A DNA stretch of 64,000 bases from Neofusicoccum parvum. Lineage: Eukaryota > Ascomycota > Dothideomycetes > Botryosphaeriales > Botryosphaeriaceae. The translations under genes were made by a program, and so were the position numbers. How positions within the stretch are numbered: the first letter of the stretch is position 1; every line of letters starts with the position of its first letter. Positions 10,339-22,514 of the stretch are shown here, one piece after another. The stretch lies in NCBI GenBank assembly GCA_020912385.1, contig CP087218.1, positions 248,001-312,000 of the forward strand. The letters run 5' to 3'. The notes beneath the pieces were generated by a model, which worked only from the letters and a program-made list of their open reading frames with translations, ran no database searches and was not told the DNA's origin.

Positions 10339-10802
10339 TGTTGATGTCGGGCGGTTCTCGTTGAGGCAGCTGCGCGATTGAGTGAGGATTGGGTCGGGGA
10401 GAGGGAAAAGTGTGGCGTGTGTTACCGTGATGTCGAAAAGTGGGAGCTGGGCAGCACGTCATGACAGCGCAGCGGAGATAGTTGTATCGCCGCCACCTTG
10501 TACCCCGCATGCTTATTAATTTGCGAGCCGAGACGGCACGAGTACCCCACGAAATGGCGACGGCAATTGAGCGCGCGAGCTTGCATTGTGAGGCAGATGG
10601 AGCTCTGAGACCTGCGGCATGGTGTCCAATTATTATAGCTGACCAGGGCGTGGCGCCGACCCTTGGATGCGTCAGCACGCAGCTCAAAGCGCGCGACGCC
10701 GAGCCCTCCCAGCGCGACAAGCTTGTGGCGCACGGCCCCGCCAGTTCTGGTGCCTGTCGCCTCACCCATCCCAGCATCACCGACACCTTCCGAGTGCCTG
10801 CG
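10339..10802. promoter_or_regulatory. Promoter region of the aldo/keto reductase gene
   Basis: This 464-bp spacer lies between the reductase start and the 3' end of the next minus-strand gene. I see no defined site in it and no further gene. Confidence 0.4.
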
Positions 10803-12002
10803 TCAGTCGTAGTACGTCGCCTTGACCCCGTTGACAATGAAGTGGTCGTTCTTCCCCTTCTCCGGCACCCTCATCACGTTTGTCTTGACCCGTCCCTTCA
10901 CCCACTGGCCCGCCGTAATCCCCACAGCAGCATCGTCCTTGATCTGGTCATATCCCAACCTCTTCAGAACATCACTCTCCACCGGCTGCAGCTCCGTGTC
11001 GTCTGTCGGTCTGACGAAGTAGAGGACCCCGTGTCTGTCAACGTCCGTCTGGTCCGGCGGAGGCGCGACCACCCGGTGGATGCTGCTCTTGAGGAACCCG
11101 TTCGTGACAAAGTCCAGGTAGTCTGCCAAGTTGACCGTGATGCTTGCAGGGTGCGGTTTGACGTACTTCCACTCTCCCTGCGGCGTGCGGACCTGGAGCG
11201 AAGCCACCGGCTGACGGAAGAGCAGCGTCAGGCTGCCGAAATCCGTGTGGCCCTTCACCCACACGTTCTCGAGCTCTGCGTTTTCCTGTGCGCTGCGCTT
11301 GTGGTACTTCATGTACCGCAGGTGGCACTCGCTCCTGTCCTCATACCGGTGCTTGTCCAGGAAGTAGTTCTCCGGTAGCTCCAACACGATGGCCAAGAGG
11401 ACCAGCAATTTCTGGACAATCTCGTCAAAAATGTGATGAGCGAACCGTTCGATCTCCGGTCGGTGCTGCTTGATGATCTCTGGATGCTCTTGCTCATAGG
11501 CTGGGATGAACTTGGGGATGTTGTAGATCTCCGTGTTGTCGAACTTCCCGGGACGGATTTCTCGCAACCCCAGTGGCTTGTAGCCGTTGTAGCCACCCTC
11601 TTCCAGGTTGGCTCGGTACTTCAACTTCTCTTCCATGGTTATCTTGAAGAGCTCTTTCCCTATGGCAAATTGCCGATCCACCTCTTCCTGGGTCAAACCA
11701 AAGTTGGTGACGTAGAAGAAACCTACGTCGGGTCAGCAGTCACCCTCAGATGGGTATTCAACTCACTCACCAACGTTCTGAATGGCATCGAAGAGCTGAG
11801 AAGCTAGTTTCTGTTTGCCTCCGGGGGCATCATATTGAGAAAGGTCGAGTGTCGCAAGATCTGCCCAATCCACTGTTCTTTCTCAGCGTCTCATTCGCGC
11901 CCATGGAGGGACAGGCTACATACGCTCATGTTTTGTCTCCGCAACCTGGATGTAGCGAGGCAACTCCGGCGCCGCTCTCACTGTTTCGACTTCAGTAGCC
12001 AT
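10803..12002 (-). CDS. Isopenicillin-N-synthase-like Fe(II)/2-oxoglutarate oxygenase (362 aa)
   Basis: Exons are 12002-11924, 11860-11771 and 11722-10803; the introns (63 and 48 bp) are GT-AG. The start follows from the N-terminal DIOX pattern: LATLDLSQY, then FDAIQNVGFFYVTNFG. The iron facial triad is visible as H and D in VKGHTDFGSLTLLF (about residues 215 and 217) and H in SSIHRVVAPP (about 272). The 2-oxoglutarate-binding Arg is probably the one in YFVRP (about 294). The family hydroxylates or desaturates small molecules in the cytosol. The substrate cannot be read from the sequence. The gene sits between the reductase and a second, unrelated 2-oxoglutarate oxygenase on the same strand, which suggests successive oxidation of one compound. 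Confidence 0.88.
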
Positions 12003-12469
12003 TTCACAGGTTGGTCAATTGATAGTTTCGTGTGACTGGGAGTCGACTCATGGATCGCAGGCCGACGGCCTTAAAAGCGCATGAGCTGCAGCGACACCGC
12101 ACCGGGCCTCTTCCCACACGACCGTCCACTGCGCGCAAATCGCCTGACGGCTCCCAATCACTTCTGTTCCTTACGGGACGTACCTGGATTGCGCACCTCG
12201 CTTTTCCGCATGTGGTTGGTGTTCGTGCTATTTCCCCGCAAGCACGTCAGCGACGGCCTGCAACTCAACGGCAAGACGACCAAACTTCCGACCACACGTT
12301 ATCGATTGAATCGGAGCCTCCAAACCAAACAAAAGTCTTTAATGCACCCACTTCCAGATATGGATTCTGGTGCGATGAAGTTATCTTGTATTATCAAAGG
12401 CTTGGACTACGGCTCCCAGTATTCCACAAATCCCGCCCTTAGAGAGGAGTCGCTAGTCCACCAATGGAA
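12003..12469. promoter_or_regulatory. Spacer upstream of the IPNS-like oxygenase gene
   Basis: This 467-bp spacer holds the promoter of the IPNS-like gene and the 3' end of the phytanoyl-CoA-dioxygenase-like gene. Small frames here have no coding character. Confidence 0.4.
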
Positions 12470-13586
12470 TCAATAAGCCTTCACAGCCGCAAGCTGCAAG
12501 ATCCTGTCAGTTACCTCCGGGGGGTCAATCGGCTTCGTCCTGTTCAGCTTGTCCACCTCTCCGTTCCTCAATGGCGGGCCCTGCTTGCGGATGTTGCTAA
12601 GGATTATCGTCAGCCATAAAATCCCACTTCTCACCCGCCAATCAGACTCACCAATGCGGCCAATGCGTGGTACCCTGATGCTCCTTGAACATCTGCGCCT
12701 TCAGCTCCAAATCATCCTTCTTCGCGAACTTCGCCGGCGTCATGCAGATGTACTGCGCCGAGCGAATGACCTCGCCCTCCGGATGCTTGGCATAGTGCAT
12801 CGTCCTGCTGTCCCACAGCACAAAGTCGCCCGGGTCCAGACACGTCTTGATCATCTCGCAGCCATGCTCCTCGAACCACTTGACGTCGTCCTCGGTGAAG
12901 ATGAACAGGTCCTTGAAGTCCTCCTCCGGCGGCGGCGCGTCCTCGTGCGCGGCCTGCCGGCGCGTCTCGCGGAAGAAGGTGTCGAAGAGCTTGCTGGAGC
13001 CCTTCATCAGGATCAGCCCGCCGTCGTCGGGCCCGTTGGGCGCGTAGTTGAGCAGCCCCTGCACGCACTGCATGCCCTTGCGCTGCGGGTTCTGGTCGCA
13101 GTGCGGCCACGGCGACCACGTGAGGTCCTTTTGCTGCGGGAGCGTGATGTTCATGCCGTCGAAGGAGCAGAGCAGCTCGTCCGTGCCCCAGAGGTCGGCG
13201 AAGATCTGCTGCACCGCGGGCTCGCTGCACGGCGTCGCTCAGCTGTTTGCGGTGCGGTGGGAAGGGGGGAGTGTGGGGAGAGCAACTCACGTCCGGGCCT
13301 CCCACATGAACTTCTCGTGCGTCACCGAGTATGCGAAGTACATGCCGCCTTTGAAGCTGACGGGCAGGTGGTCCTGTGTCCAGGTGCTCTTGTCGTTGGG
13401 ATCGAAGCCGAGCTTGAAAGACTGCAACCACTCGATCTGCTTCTGGCGGTAGTACTCGGCGCGCTCGGGGCTGATCACGTTCTTGATGATGGCGATGCCG
13501 TCTCGGTGGAAGTCATCTCGCCAGTCGCCGTAGGATTTGCCGTCATGGTTGAGGAGGTCCTTTGATGAGTAGTCGTAGCTGCCCAT
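12470..13586 (-). CDS. Phytanoyl-CoA dioxygenase (PhyH)-family oxygenase (331 aa)
   Basis: Exons are 13586-13291, 13224-12652 and 12596-12470; the introns (66 and 55 bp) are GT-AG. Without the last intron the frame would end just after THWPHW. The strong GTGAGT donor there leads in frame to a 42-residue C-terminal exon, so I prefer the spliced form. Landmarks are FHRDGIAIIKNVIS at the N-terminus, iron ligands His and Asp in WPHCDQNP, distal His in YAKHPEGEVIRSAQY, and the following Arg for 2-oxoglutarate. Fungal PhyH proteins often hydroxylate or epimerise secondary metabolites; the substrate here is unknown. The gene is divergent from the CocE-like hydrolase gene, with a shared 550-bp promoter region. 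Confidence 0.87.
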
Positions 13587-14138
13587 GATTGAGGTTGAAA
13601 GATATGAAAGAGAAGGTATGTAGAAGAAGCTCTTGCTGAGAGGTGATGCTTCAAGCTGCTGATGCCATCTCAGGAATCGCCATGGAATCCGAATAAATAT
13701 TGTATGCCCAACAGCTCTCTCGGAGCCGAAGTTCTACGCATCCCCGGAACGGTGGGCCCAGGTGGGTTGCCCAATCAGTGAAAGTCAAGTGTGGGGTGGA
13801 CGGTGATCCCCCGCAGTTCCGCATGCATCCCGCCTCCACATCGTAACCTCTCCGCACACCTCACCAGCCACAGTTCCCACGGAAGAGCGGGCAGACCCTT
13901 GAAAACGCCATGGATGCAACCGAACCGATGCATCGCACTCCCGACTTGGCAAATCCACCTCTCCACAACCCGGAAACGACGTCTGTGTAGAAATGTGCTC
14001 CAAGACCTGCAATCCGTTCCCTTCAGCTTTCTCATTCGCTTCCCTCTCCCCATCCCCAAGACCTCCAGAACCCACCCCCTAACCCTTTCCTCTCTCGTCT
14101 CAAACCAAGCCACACCCACACACCCCCAACCCGCCACC
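13587..14138. promoter_or_regulatory. Divergent promoter region, PhyH-like and CocE-like genes
   Basis: This 552-bp spacer lies between two divergent start codons, so the two genes may be co-regulated. The hydrolase side has a long C-rich leader (ACCCACACACCCCC type) just before the start. No operator can be assigned by eye. Confidence 0.45.
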
Positions 14139-15979
14139 ATGCCCGTCCCCATCCAAGTCGCCTACAAGCCCATCCCCCGCCCCACCCCCGGCGAAAACAA
14201 CTACCGCGGCTTCACCCCCGGCGCAACCGAAGTCCTGCCCGCGGGCTGGCAGCTCGCGCCCGACACGCGCGCCACGACCACGGCCATCCGGATCGACCAC
14301 GACGTGCGCGTCACCGTCCGCGACGGCTGCCGCCTCTACATCGACGTCTACCGGCCCGCGTCGTCCGGGCCCTCCTCCCGCGTCCCCGCCATCCTCGCGT
14401 GGTCCTGCTACGGCAAGAAGTACTCCGCGCTGTCCATGCTGCCGATGACCGTGTGGCACTGCTGCGTGCCGCGGTCGGCGCTCTCCGGGCTCGAGAAGTT
14501 CGAGGGGCTGGACCCGGCGCGGTGGTGCGCGCGCGGGTACGCGGTCGTCAGCGTGGACGGGCGCGGCGCCGGCGACAGCGACGGCGCGATCCCGGTCATG
14601 GGCGGCCAGGACGCGGAGGACGGGTTCGACGTCGTCGAGGCTGTGGCACGGCTGCCGTGGTGCAGCGGCGCGGTGGGCATGGCTGGGAATAGCGCGCTGG
14701 CGATCAGCCAGTGGTTTGTTGCTGCGCTGCGCCCGCCGAGTTTGAGGGCGATTGCGCCGTGGGAAGGGATGGGCGATTTGTTTCGCGAGCAGTTTTGTCG
14801 GGGGGGCGTGTTCTCCATGAGTAATTTTGATCTGATCACGAAGGAGATTGTTAGGGGTGGTGTTGGGGTGGAGGATTTCGCGGAGATGTATCGGAGGTGT
14901 CCGACTGCGAATGCGTACTGGAACGACAAGAGGGCCGATATGAGCAAGATCGAGGTGCCGGCGTTCGTGGTTGGGAGCGATGTCTCGGGGATCCACACGA
15001 TGGGCAGTGTGCGCGCGTGGCTGGAGGTGCCGGGGGAGCGGAAGTGGTTGAAGTGGGGGAGCAAGCAGGAGTGGTTCGAGCTGTATGCGGTTGAGGAGAG
15101 CAACGAGGAGCTGGCGAGGTTCTTTGATCGCTACCTCAAGGGCGAGGAGAACGGCTGGGAGAAAGACACGCCGAGGGTGCGCTGGAGCATGCTGCAGTTC
15201 GGGGACCGCGAGGCCGTGGAGGACGTCGTGCTCAAGGACTACCCTGTCCCGGAGACCGAGTACCGCGAGATGTTCCTGCGCGCGGATGGGACGCTTGGAG
15301 CAGAACCACAGGGAGAGGCGGCCACGCTGGAGTACGACTCGGAGACGTTCGGCAGCGTCGTGTCGTTCGACCACACCTTCACGGAGCGCACGCGGATGCT
15401 GGGCCTTCCGAAGGCGGTGCTGTTCATGTCGTGTCTGGAGCGCGACGACATGTGCGTGTACGTCATCATACGAAAAAAGGACAAAGACGGTAAGCTACTG
15501 ATGCACCTGAATTTTCCGGTCGAGGCCACGCCAGTCAAGTCCATCGACGAGATTCCGGAGAAGCAGCGCGCAAGCTTGAACTTGCACCTGGGGAGCGTGG
15601 GGCAGTTGAGGGCTTCGCATCGAAAGATCGATGAGAGTAAGAGTATTCACCCGCAATTCCCGTTCCATCCGCATGATGTTGAGGAGAAGATCGAGCCCGG
15701 GACGGTGGTGAAGCTGGAGATTGGGATATGGAATGCGAGCATTGACTTTGAGGCTGGAGAGAGCGTCAGCATTCAGGTAAGCGTCTCTAACACTTCTTGT
15801 TTCTGGTGCATTGTGCTAATTTTGCGGTCTCAAAGGTTGGTGGCCAATACCCCAGCATTGCGGAGTATAAGTCGTACTCTGCACCAAGGCCGGAGCATGA
15901 GAGGAACAAGGGCGCTCATAGGATACATCTGGGTCCTGAGTACCCTAACCGGGTCATTTTGCCTTTTGTGCCAATTTAG
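14139..15979 (+). CDS. CocE/NonD-family alpha/beta-hydrolase, X-Pro dipeptidyl-peptidase-like (593 aa)
   Basis: Exons are 14139-15776 and 15836-15979; the 59-bp intron is GTAAGC/AAG, phase 0. The start is in a good context (GCCACCATGC). The N-terminal catalytic domain has VRDGCRLYIDVYRP, VSVDGRGAGDSDG and the nucleophile elbow VGMAGNSALAISQW. The Ser within GNS is the likely nucleophile, as in fungal members where Asn replaces the usual Tyr or Trp. The acid is probably Asp in VVGSDVSG. A C-terminal jelly-roll domain follows from about residue 380 and ends PNRVILPFVPI. Family members hydrolyse esters or amides of small molecules. Very GC-rich codon use in the first half creates a long false frame on the other strand. 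Confidence 0.87.
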
Positions 15980-16540
15980 CTGTTCAGAACATGAAAATGA
16001 GACGGAGTTCATGTTGGGTCTAGCAATTTGCATTGAGAAATACTCATCACATCAACCATTGGTTGAGAATTAGTCAACTTTTTTTTTACTGCATTCGGTT
16101 AGATGAAATCATGAGTTACCTGAACAGAACATTGTGTTGTTATGCTTAAGTGGCTCACATACCGTTCTGTCTGTCTCTTTTCCGATGTGGAAGTTCCCGT
16201 GAAGGCTGTTTCCGAGGCTTAGGACCTAGGCGCCACAGCTCCCCCCGAACCAGATTTGTCCAATCCGGCCGGCGCCCACAAATCCACCCCCGCAGTCCCG
16301 CACAGCCACTCCCCGAGACAACAGCAGAATCCGGGGAAAGCGCCACGCCCTCCACGTCGCAGCCAATCGTCCAGCAGCGGTAGTAATGCCGGCATCAAGG
16401 CCTCGCAACAGGCGAGCAGCATATAACCCCCTCTTCCAGGGCAGTCGCCTTTGCCCTCGTCGTCTTCGTTGGCACCCAATCCCCTCGTCCCTCTGCCTCT
16501 CATTCCCTCCAACTTCCCGGAAAGCGCCAGTTCTGTGACC
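15980..16540. other. Intergenic region before the MFS gene
   Basis: This is the 3' space of the hydrolase gene and the promoter of the MFS gene. It contains a T9 run at 16080 and a pyrimidine-rich leader before 16541. No gene is seen. Confidence 0.5.
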
Positions 16541-18401
16541 ATGGACGACCCAAAGAAGAGCAACGTGGAACACCACGAGGTTGTCGACAGCTACACCAAG
16601 CCGAAAGAGGTTTCAGACGTGGTTGGAACGGTCAGACTGGCGGAGGAGTCGCATACGTGCTTGATTCCCACGCCGAGCTCAGATCCTCGCGGTTAGGGCT
16701 CTCCAAGTTGCGACGAAGTGGTGGAGTCGAACAGTCGAACCTGATGTGCCGTGTAGATCCATTGAACCTCTCTCCATGGCGCAAGTTCGTGTTTGTCATG
16801 CTGGTGTCGGTTTGTAAGTTTTGACCACTGCCGCTCGGTGGGAATAGTTATGCTGATTTTGGGTGGAAGTCTCATCAATCGGCTTGTCGATGGTGTCAGG
16901 GTTTGGAGGGCTGCTCAGCTTCTACATCCCTGATTACGCGGCGGCTGGCGCCGACTACGCCGACATCACCGCGCTGATGACCTACCCTTCCATGTTCATG
17001 GGCATTGGGAACATCATCTCGGTGCCAGTCGCTTTGGCGATTGGACGCCGTCCGGTCTTCATGTTCTCAACACTGTTGCTCATATTCTCGGCCGTGCTGT
17101 GCGCATTTGCTAAGGACTACACCTGGCACTTCTCCGCTCGGCTGATCTTGGGGTTAGCGGCAGGCCAAAGCGAGGCACTTGTTCCCCTCATGGTCCAGGT
17201 ACGTGGCTCTGACATAGAAGGAAACAAACCACAGCAGCTGACACATCCAACAGGAGATCCACTTTCTGCATGAGAGAGGCCAGATGCTGATGCTGCAGTC
17301 GGCAACTCAAACAATCCTCAGCGCCGTTCTCGTCCTCTGCGCATCTCCAATCGCTGGAGCCATCACTCCACGATACTGGTACATTCTTGGTGCAGGCTTG
17401 ACCGGGTTGCAGTTCATCCTGTCAATCTTCTTTGTCCCAGAGACGAGATACGAGCGCCCGCTCAGTGCCTACCAGGCCAACGAACTCGTGCAATGGTCCA
17501 CCGGCGGCGGCGAAGAGACAGAAGAAGTACTCGCTCCGGTCACAACATCTGCACGGCCTCCGCTGGACTACACCCGCCACCAGCCCCGCACCGTCCTCTC
17601 CGACATGCGTCTCTTTGTCGGGCCCGCGGACTGGAAGCAAGCCTACTACACCCTCAAGGTCAGCCACTCCCATCCACCAAACACACCCCCACTAACACAA
17701 CCCAGGCCATGGTCCAAGTGCTCCTCTTCCCCAACGTCTTCTGGGCCTTCTGCCTCAACGGGCTCACCATCGGCGTCAACATCGCCATCGGCACCACGTA
17801 CGCCCAAGTCATCGAAGCGCCGCCATACTCCTGGTCCGCCACGGCCGCCTCATACGTCAACGCCGGGCAGATCGTGACGGCGCTGGTGGCGCTGCCGGCG
17901 CTGGGCACGGGGTCGGACCGGCTGATCCGGTGGCGGGCGCGGCGCAACGGCGGGATCCACGAGCCGGAGAACCGGCTGGTGCCGCTGGCGCTCCCGGTCG
18001 TGGTCGGGGTGCTGGCGGCCGTGGTGTACGGGCAGGCGTGCCAGCGCCCCGCCGAGTGGCACTGGTTCGCGCTGGTGTTCGCCAACGCCGCCTACTACTT
18101 CTGCTTCGTCGGCGCGAACATCGCCGCTATCACGTACCTGCTCGACTCGTACCCCGCGCGCGGTGGCCCCGTGCTGGTGATCATCTGCGCGCTGCGCGGG
18201 TTCGTGAGCTTTGGGACCAGCTACGGCGTGGCCAAATTCATCGAGACGGATGGATATGATGGGTCGTTTGGGACGTATGCCGGGCTGACGGGGTTGTTTG
18301 GCGTGCTGGGCGTGGTGGTGTTCTTTACGGGGAAGCGTATAAGGGCGTTCACAGGCAGGTGGGCGCAGAGTAGGGACCCGACCAAGCCGGGGATGTGTTG
18401 A
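16541..18401 (+). CDS. Major facilitator superfamily transporter (545 aa)
   Basis: Exons are 16541-16691, 16757-16813, 16870-17198, 17254-17658 and 17706-18401. The introns are 65, 56, 55, 55 and 47 bp; the first has an unusual GTTAGG donor but is required by frame and by the DPLNLSPWRKFVFV junction. The cytosolic N-terminus is about 50 residues. Membrane segments follow in the usual 6+6 order. The loop motif after TM2 is degenerate (VALAIGRRPVF), and HFSARLILGLAAGQSEALVP marks TM4. The central loop runs from about residue 220 to 290. The pattern fits the fungal proton-antiport (DHA1-like) type. It probably moves the substrate or product of the neighbouring enzymes, but this is inference from position. 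Confidence 0.88.
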
Positions 18402-19119
18402 ATGTGGGTGAGGGAGGAGGGGCAATGGCCAAGTAGGCTGGTCTGTGAGGCCCGGTTCGTCGGGCTTGGGCGATGATATCAAGGCCTGGACTGCAGTATC
18501 AGTATTCGATCTAAGCACAACATGATGAGCAACGAACCAAAGACGGCGAGATGTGTGCGTGAGAGGCTGTCTTGATGTTGCGCGACGCCAGGAAAGCAGC
18601 GCGCCAGTCGCTGCGCCTTCCCCAGATGGGCTAGCGCTCCCCAGCGGAACTGCTGAGCTCGCCGAACCCACATCTCTCTCCTTCGTCGAGCAGCCTGCTT
18701 CACAAAGTGCCCGTCAGCCTTCCTATCGCTTGGTAATACGAGGCACCGGAAGCAATGGCCTCAGGGCATGCGCATGCGGGTGCTCGTTTCGCCCGGCCTG
18801 CACACCCCACTGCGCGATAACAAGCGCGCCTCTCCTCCAGGCAATCAAGGCCCGAAGACCCACTGCCGACCCATTCGGACCGGCCATGTGAGCGATTGGC
18901 AGAGGGCTACGCGGCATTCCCCAGACCGTCCCCGCTTTCCCCGGATTCCCAAGCCTCGGGGCGCACTGGGCCCTGAACAGGTTCCCCACACCCCACATTC
19001 CGACTCAGCTTGGCCCGCCATTATATCCCCCCGCAGTTCCACCTCTCTCTGCTCAGCTTTCCGAATCCGTGTCCCCAGCTGGCGGCCCTCACCCAACCGG
19101 CGCCTGCTCATTTCAAAGC
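18402..19119. promoter_or_regulatory. Promoter region of the dual zinc-finger regulator
   Basis: This 718-bp stretch between the transporter stop and the regulator start contains no supportable gene and no recognisable operator. Confidence 0.4.
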
Positions 19120-21985
19120 ATGCACTCCTGTCCCTTCTGCTCCAGGACCTACGAACGCGCCGACCACCTCAGCCGCCATGTAAATTCACGTCCGTGCTCC
19201 TTGTGACTGCCCTGCCGAGCCGCCCACTTACCTTTCTCCAGACCAGAATGCGCGGACCTTCAGATGTCCGGAGTGCTCGAAAGGGTTTAACCGACGGTAA
19301 CTCGGCCTGTTCGGATCTGAAGCCGGGTGGCTGACGACACTCAGGGACATCCTGCAACGTCACCAGGCGGCCCACACCAAGAATGCCTTGGAAGGCAAAC
19401 CGCAGCAGAGGAGGCGCGTCGACCGCGTGAGCAGAGCCTGTGAAGCTTGCGCTGCCTCCAAGGCGAAATGTGATGAACAAAGGCCGTGTAAGGTATGTGG
19501 GGGGATTCCTCGACGCCTCTGACTGGTCCAGCCTCTGTGGCTATCCAATATCAGCCTCTGACCAAGTGGTTTTGCAGCGTTGCCGGATACAGGACGAGAC
19601 TTGCATAGACAGGCCTTCATCTTTATTCTATCTGCCTACCAGTCCAGACGAAAACTCACCTGCGCTTCCAAGCCCGCAGTCCACGTGCGAATTTTCAACT
19701 CCGGGGCAACGAAGTACCACAGAACCGTCGGAGCAGAGACGCCAAAGCGAATGCTCTACTTTCCTACCAGACGACCATCGCCCACCACCACCAGATGTTG
19801 TATCTGTCAGTGCTATCTCCGATGCCAACGCAGCTCAGCAGTCCCAGACCGACCATGCCACAGGGCAATTTCCCAACTTATTCGATCACATCATAACACC
19901 CGACACTCACTCAATAGACAATCTACCCTCGGCAAACCTGCCTTATGATGTGTTGGATTTTATGATGGATACAGATTTCCTGTTGGACGACATCGACACA
20001 TTGGACTTCGACTTCGACGCCGGCCTGCCCCCATTTCTTGAGGACCCCCTTGTCGTCGAAGCAAGAAACCAGGCAGACCAAGATGACCAACCCGACAGCT
20101 TACAGGATCCTGAAGGATCCAGCTCAAATTTCGAAGCCTTCAAACGCTCTCCTTGGTAGGTCAATCACAGATTCGGACTCAAATACTCTACTCTGACATA
20201 CATAGGTTCTGGAAGCCATCTTCTGCCCAAAACACATTCAGTGATCACACCCGGATACCTCTTGACGAGGAAAATGTCGACGTTGCCGCATCTCCCCATT
20301 GGCCCTACTCCGTCGATCTCTTGATTCAGGACAAGCTGAGCCAACAGACCCGAGACCGGATCCTGCAGCTTGTAGTACAGACCGTGGGAGCACGTGTGTC
20401 CATTCCGTCATTCCCGTCCGCCGAGTTCTTAGATGTCCTGATCAAAAACGGAATCGCCAAAAAGATAGAGACTGACGCTTGGATACATCCGCACACTTTT
20501 TGTTCGCAGACGACGAGGACTGAGCTTCTTACGGCGCTAATTGCTGCGGGATGCGTTTGCTTCGGGATAATGTCCGTGGGGAAAACGGGAGGCATGCTTC
20601 AGGAGATTGTACGGGTTGCTTTGAATAACCTAGTAAGTCCAGAAGTCAGCACTGTTCCTTTCAGCTAGGCTCATTTCAATAGGTGGAAAGTGACAATAGC
20701 GTCATTCGAGATCTTCAGTATCTTCAGGCATACATGATCTGGCTCGACATTGGAATATTTTGTGGATACAAGAGAAAAATGGAGATTGCAGAAAGCAATT
20801 TCCAACCCCTTTGCACGGTGGGTCATGTGCGTTCCTCTGGTCTTACATTTTCTCATCTATACTAGGCCCTAAGGAAAGCGGGTGCTTTCAACAAACAGTT
20901 CTACAAACGCATCATCCCATCGCTCAGTGATGATGATGCAGCCCTAGAACGGAAGTGGAGGCAATGGGTGGAGCAGGAGTCATACAAACGGTGAGTCCCC
21001 TTCGGGAAATCAGTACTTCTCCTGACACCAGCACAGCCTAGTCTACCACCTCTTTGAACACGATCTTCAAGTCTCTTTCGCCATGACTCGAAACCCGATC
21101 ACCTCATACGCCGAGTTCAGCGTACCCTTCCCAGCGGAGAGGGAGATCTGGCTGGCCCCATCACCATCCGCCTGGAGAGCCGTCCACCTCTCCAAAGTCC
21201 GAGCACCAGACCCAGTCTACAACTCCCTGCGAGACATGCTGATGAAGCCGGACCGCCTCAACCTCCTATCCGGCGACGCAGACTTCACCTTCGCAACCTC
21301 CATCTTCGTCCACGGCATCGGAGCTCTCGTCTGGGACCACCGCAAGCTCGCCTCCATCACGCCCGACCACCCCGACGACCCGACAGCGCAGCTCTGGCTC
21401 CAGACGCGGCGCCAGGACCTCGAGAGACTGCTCTCGGCGGTGCTGGCGCGCACTCCGCGGCCCCCGGCCGTGCTCACGCTGCTGGCGTCCTTCCTCCAGC
21501 TCGCGCTGCACGCCTCGCTCGACGACCTCCAGCGCTTCGTCGTCTCCGACAACCACTCCCCGCGCCTGGCCGCCTGGCACCCGACCCGCGCCGCCCGCGC
21601 CGCCGCCTGGCACGCCGCCCAGGTCCTGCGCGCCGCCCGCGCCGTCCCGCCCTACCAGCTGCGCGGCTTCGACAGCGTCTGCGTCTACCACGCCGCGCTC
21701 GCGCTCTGGGTCTACGGGAAGCTGCTGCCGCCCGCGTGCGGCGCAGCCGAGCCAGAGATCCGCCTGGATGGCCCGCCCGGCCCGGAGACGGAGGCGTGGG
21801 TGGCGCGTGCGGAGGGGCGGCCCGGGCTGCTGGGTGGGGAGGGGATGGGGTTGCGGCCGGGGTTGGTGATGCGGGTGGGCGCGAGGGTGCTGGAGGGGAA
21901 TTATCCGAATAGTGGGAGGGAGGAGCTGCCGCCGATGATTATGAGTTTGAGGGGGTTGATGCGCGATTTGGGGAGGGAGGGTTGA
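19120..21985 (+). CDS. Transcription factor with C2H2 fingers plus Zn2Cys6 cluster (828 aa)
   Basis: Exons are 19120-19189, 19242-19296, 19345-19492, 19578-20155, 20206-20632, 20683-20817, 20866-20990 and 21037-21985. Finger 1 (CPFCSRTYERADHLSRH) has its second His split by the first intron; finger 2 is CPECSKGFNRRDILQRHQAAH. The Zn2Cys6 cluster follows at once (CEACAASKAKCDEQRPCKRC), also cut by an intron. An acidic, Asp-rich middle (about residues 200-285) and a fungal-type activation/middle-homology region (about 430-700) follow. The double zinc-binding start is a known but uncommon fungal architecture. It acts in the nucleus, and its position at the end of the enzyme-transporter run makes it a likely pathway regulator. 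The last exon is very GC-rich. Confidence 0.87.
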
Positions 21986-22514
21986 TGGGGGGTTGGTGCT
22001 GGCTGGTTGGATTAAGGTGAATCAGTTGGCGCGGCTTGGAGGTGGTGGCTTTGGGTGACGGTAAGGATCTTTTTGGAGTTCTGAATGCTCTGGTCAAGGT
22101 ATGATAGCGGCTGCTGATAGGCGATAGAGGTTTGATTGGGGTTCGGAGAGCCCGTCGCGCAGTGTTGGAAGTGAAGGCTCTTAATTTGAGCTGAGGTGCT
22201 CAAGCTTGCAGCATCTCAGTCATTGTAAAGACACTGGAATTAAATCTTTTAAGATAGCGAGTAGTCGTGTCCCTTCATATGGTGTGGAAGCCATGTATGG
22301 ATATCAGACTTCGTCTGGGAGTGCGGATAAGGCGGGCACCTTTTTAATGGCCCTCTCGGACACGCTAAGTATCGTCCACTAGTAAGTCTAACATTCAGAC
22401 ATCTCTATGCTTATAATGCCAAACGTACTATCAACACTTTCCACTCCGCTCACCTATATCCCAACACCAGTCTTCAGGCCAGAAAGGTCACATCATCTGA
22501 ATGTTCATTGGAAA
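21986..22514. other. Intergenic region, convergent ends
   Basis: This is the 3' space shared by the regulator gene (plus) and the RTA1-like gene (minus). Nothing gene-like is seen. Confidence 0.5.

Noticed and set aside
12549..13565. Plus-strand frame of about 338 codons
   Set aside because: It is antisense to the PhyH-like gene, whose iron-binding motifs and splice sites are clear.
14100..15374. Minus-strand frame of about 424 codons
   Set aside because: It is antisense to the CocE/NonD hydrolase, is Arg/Pro/Ala-rich, and has no family motif.
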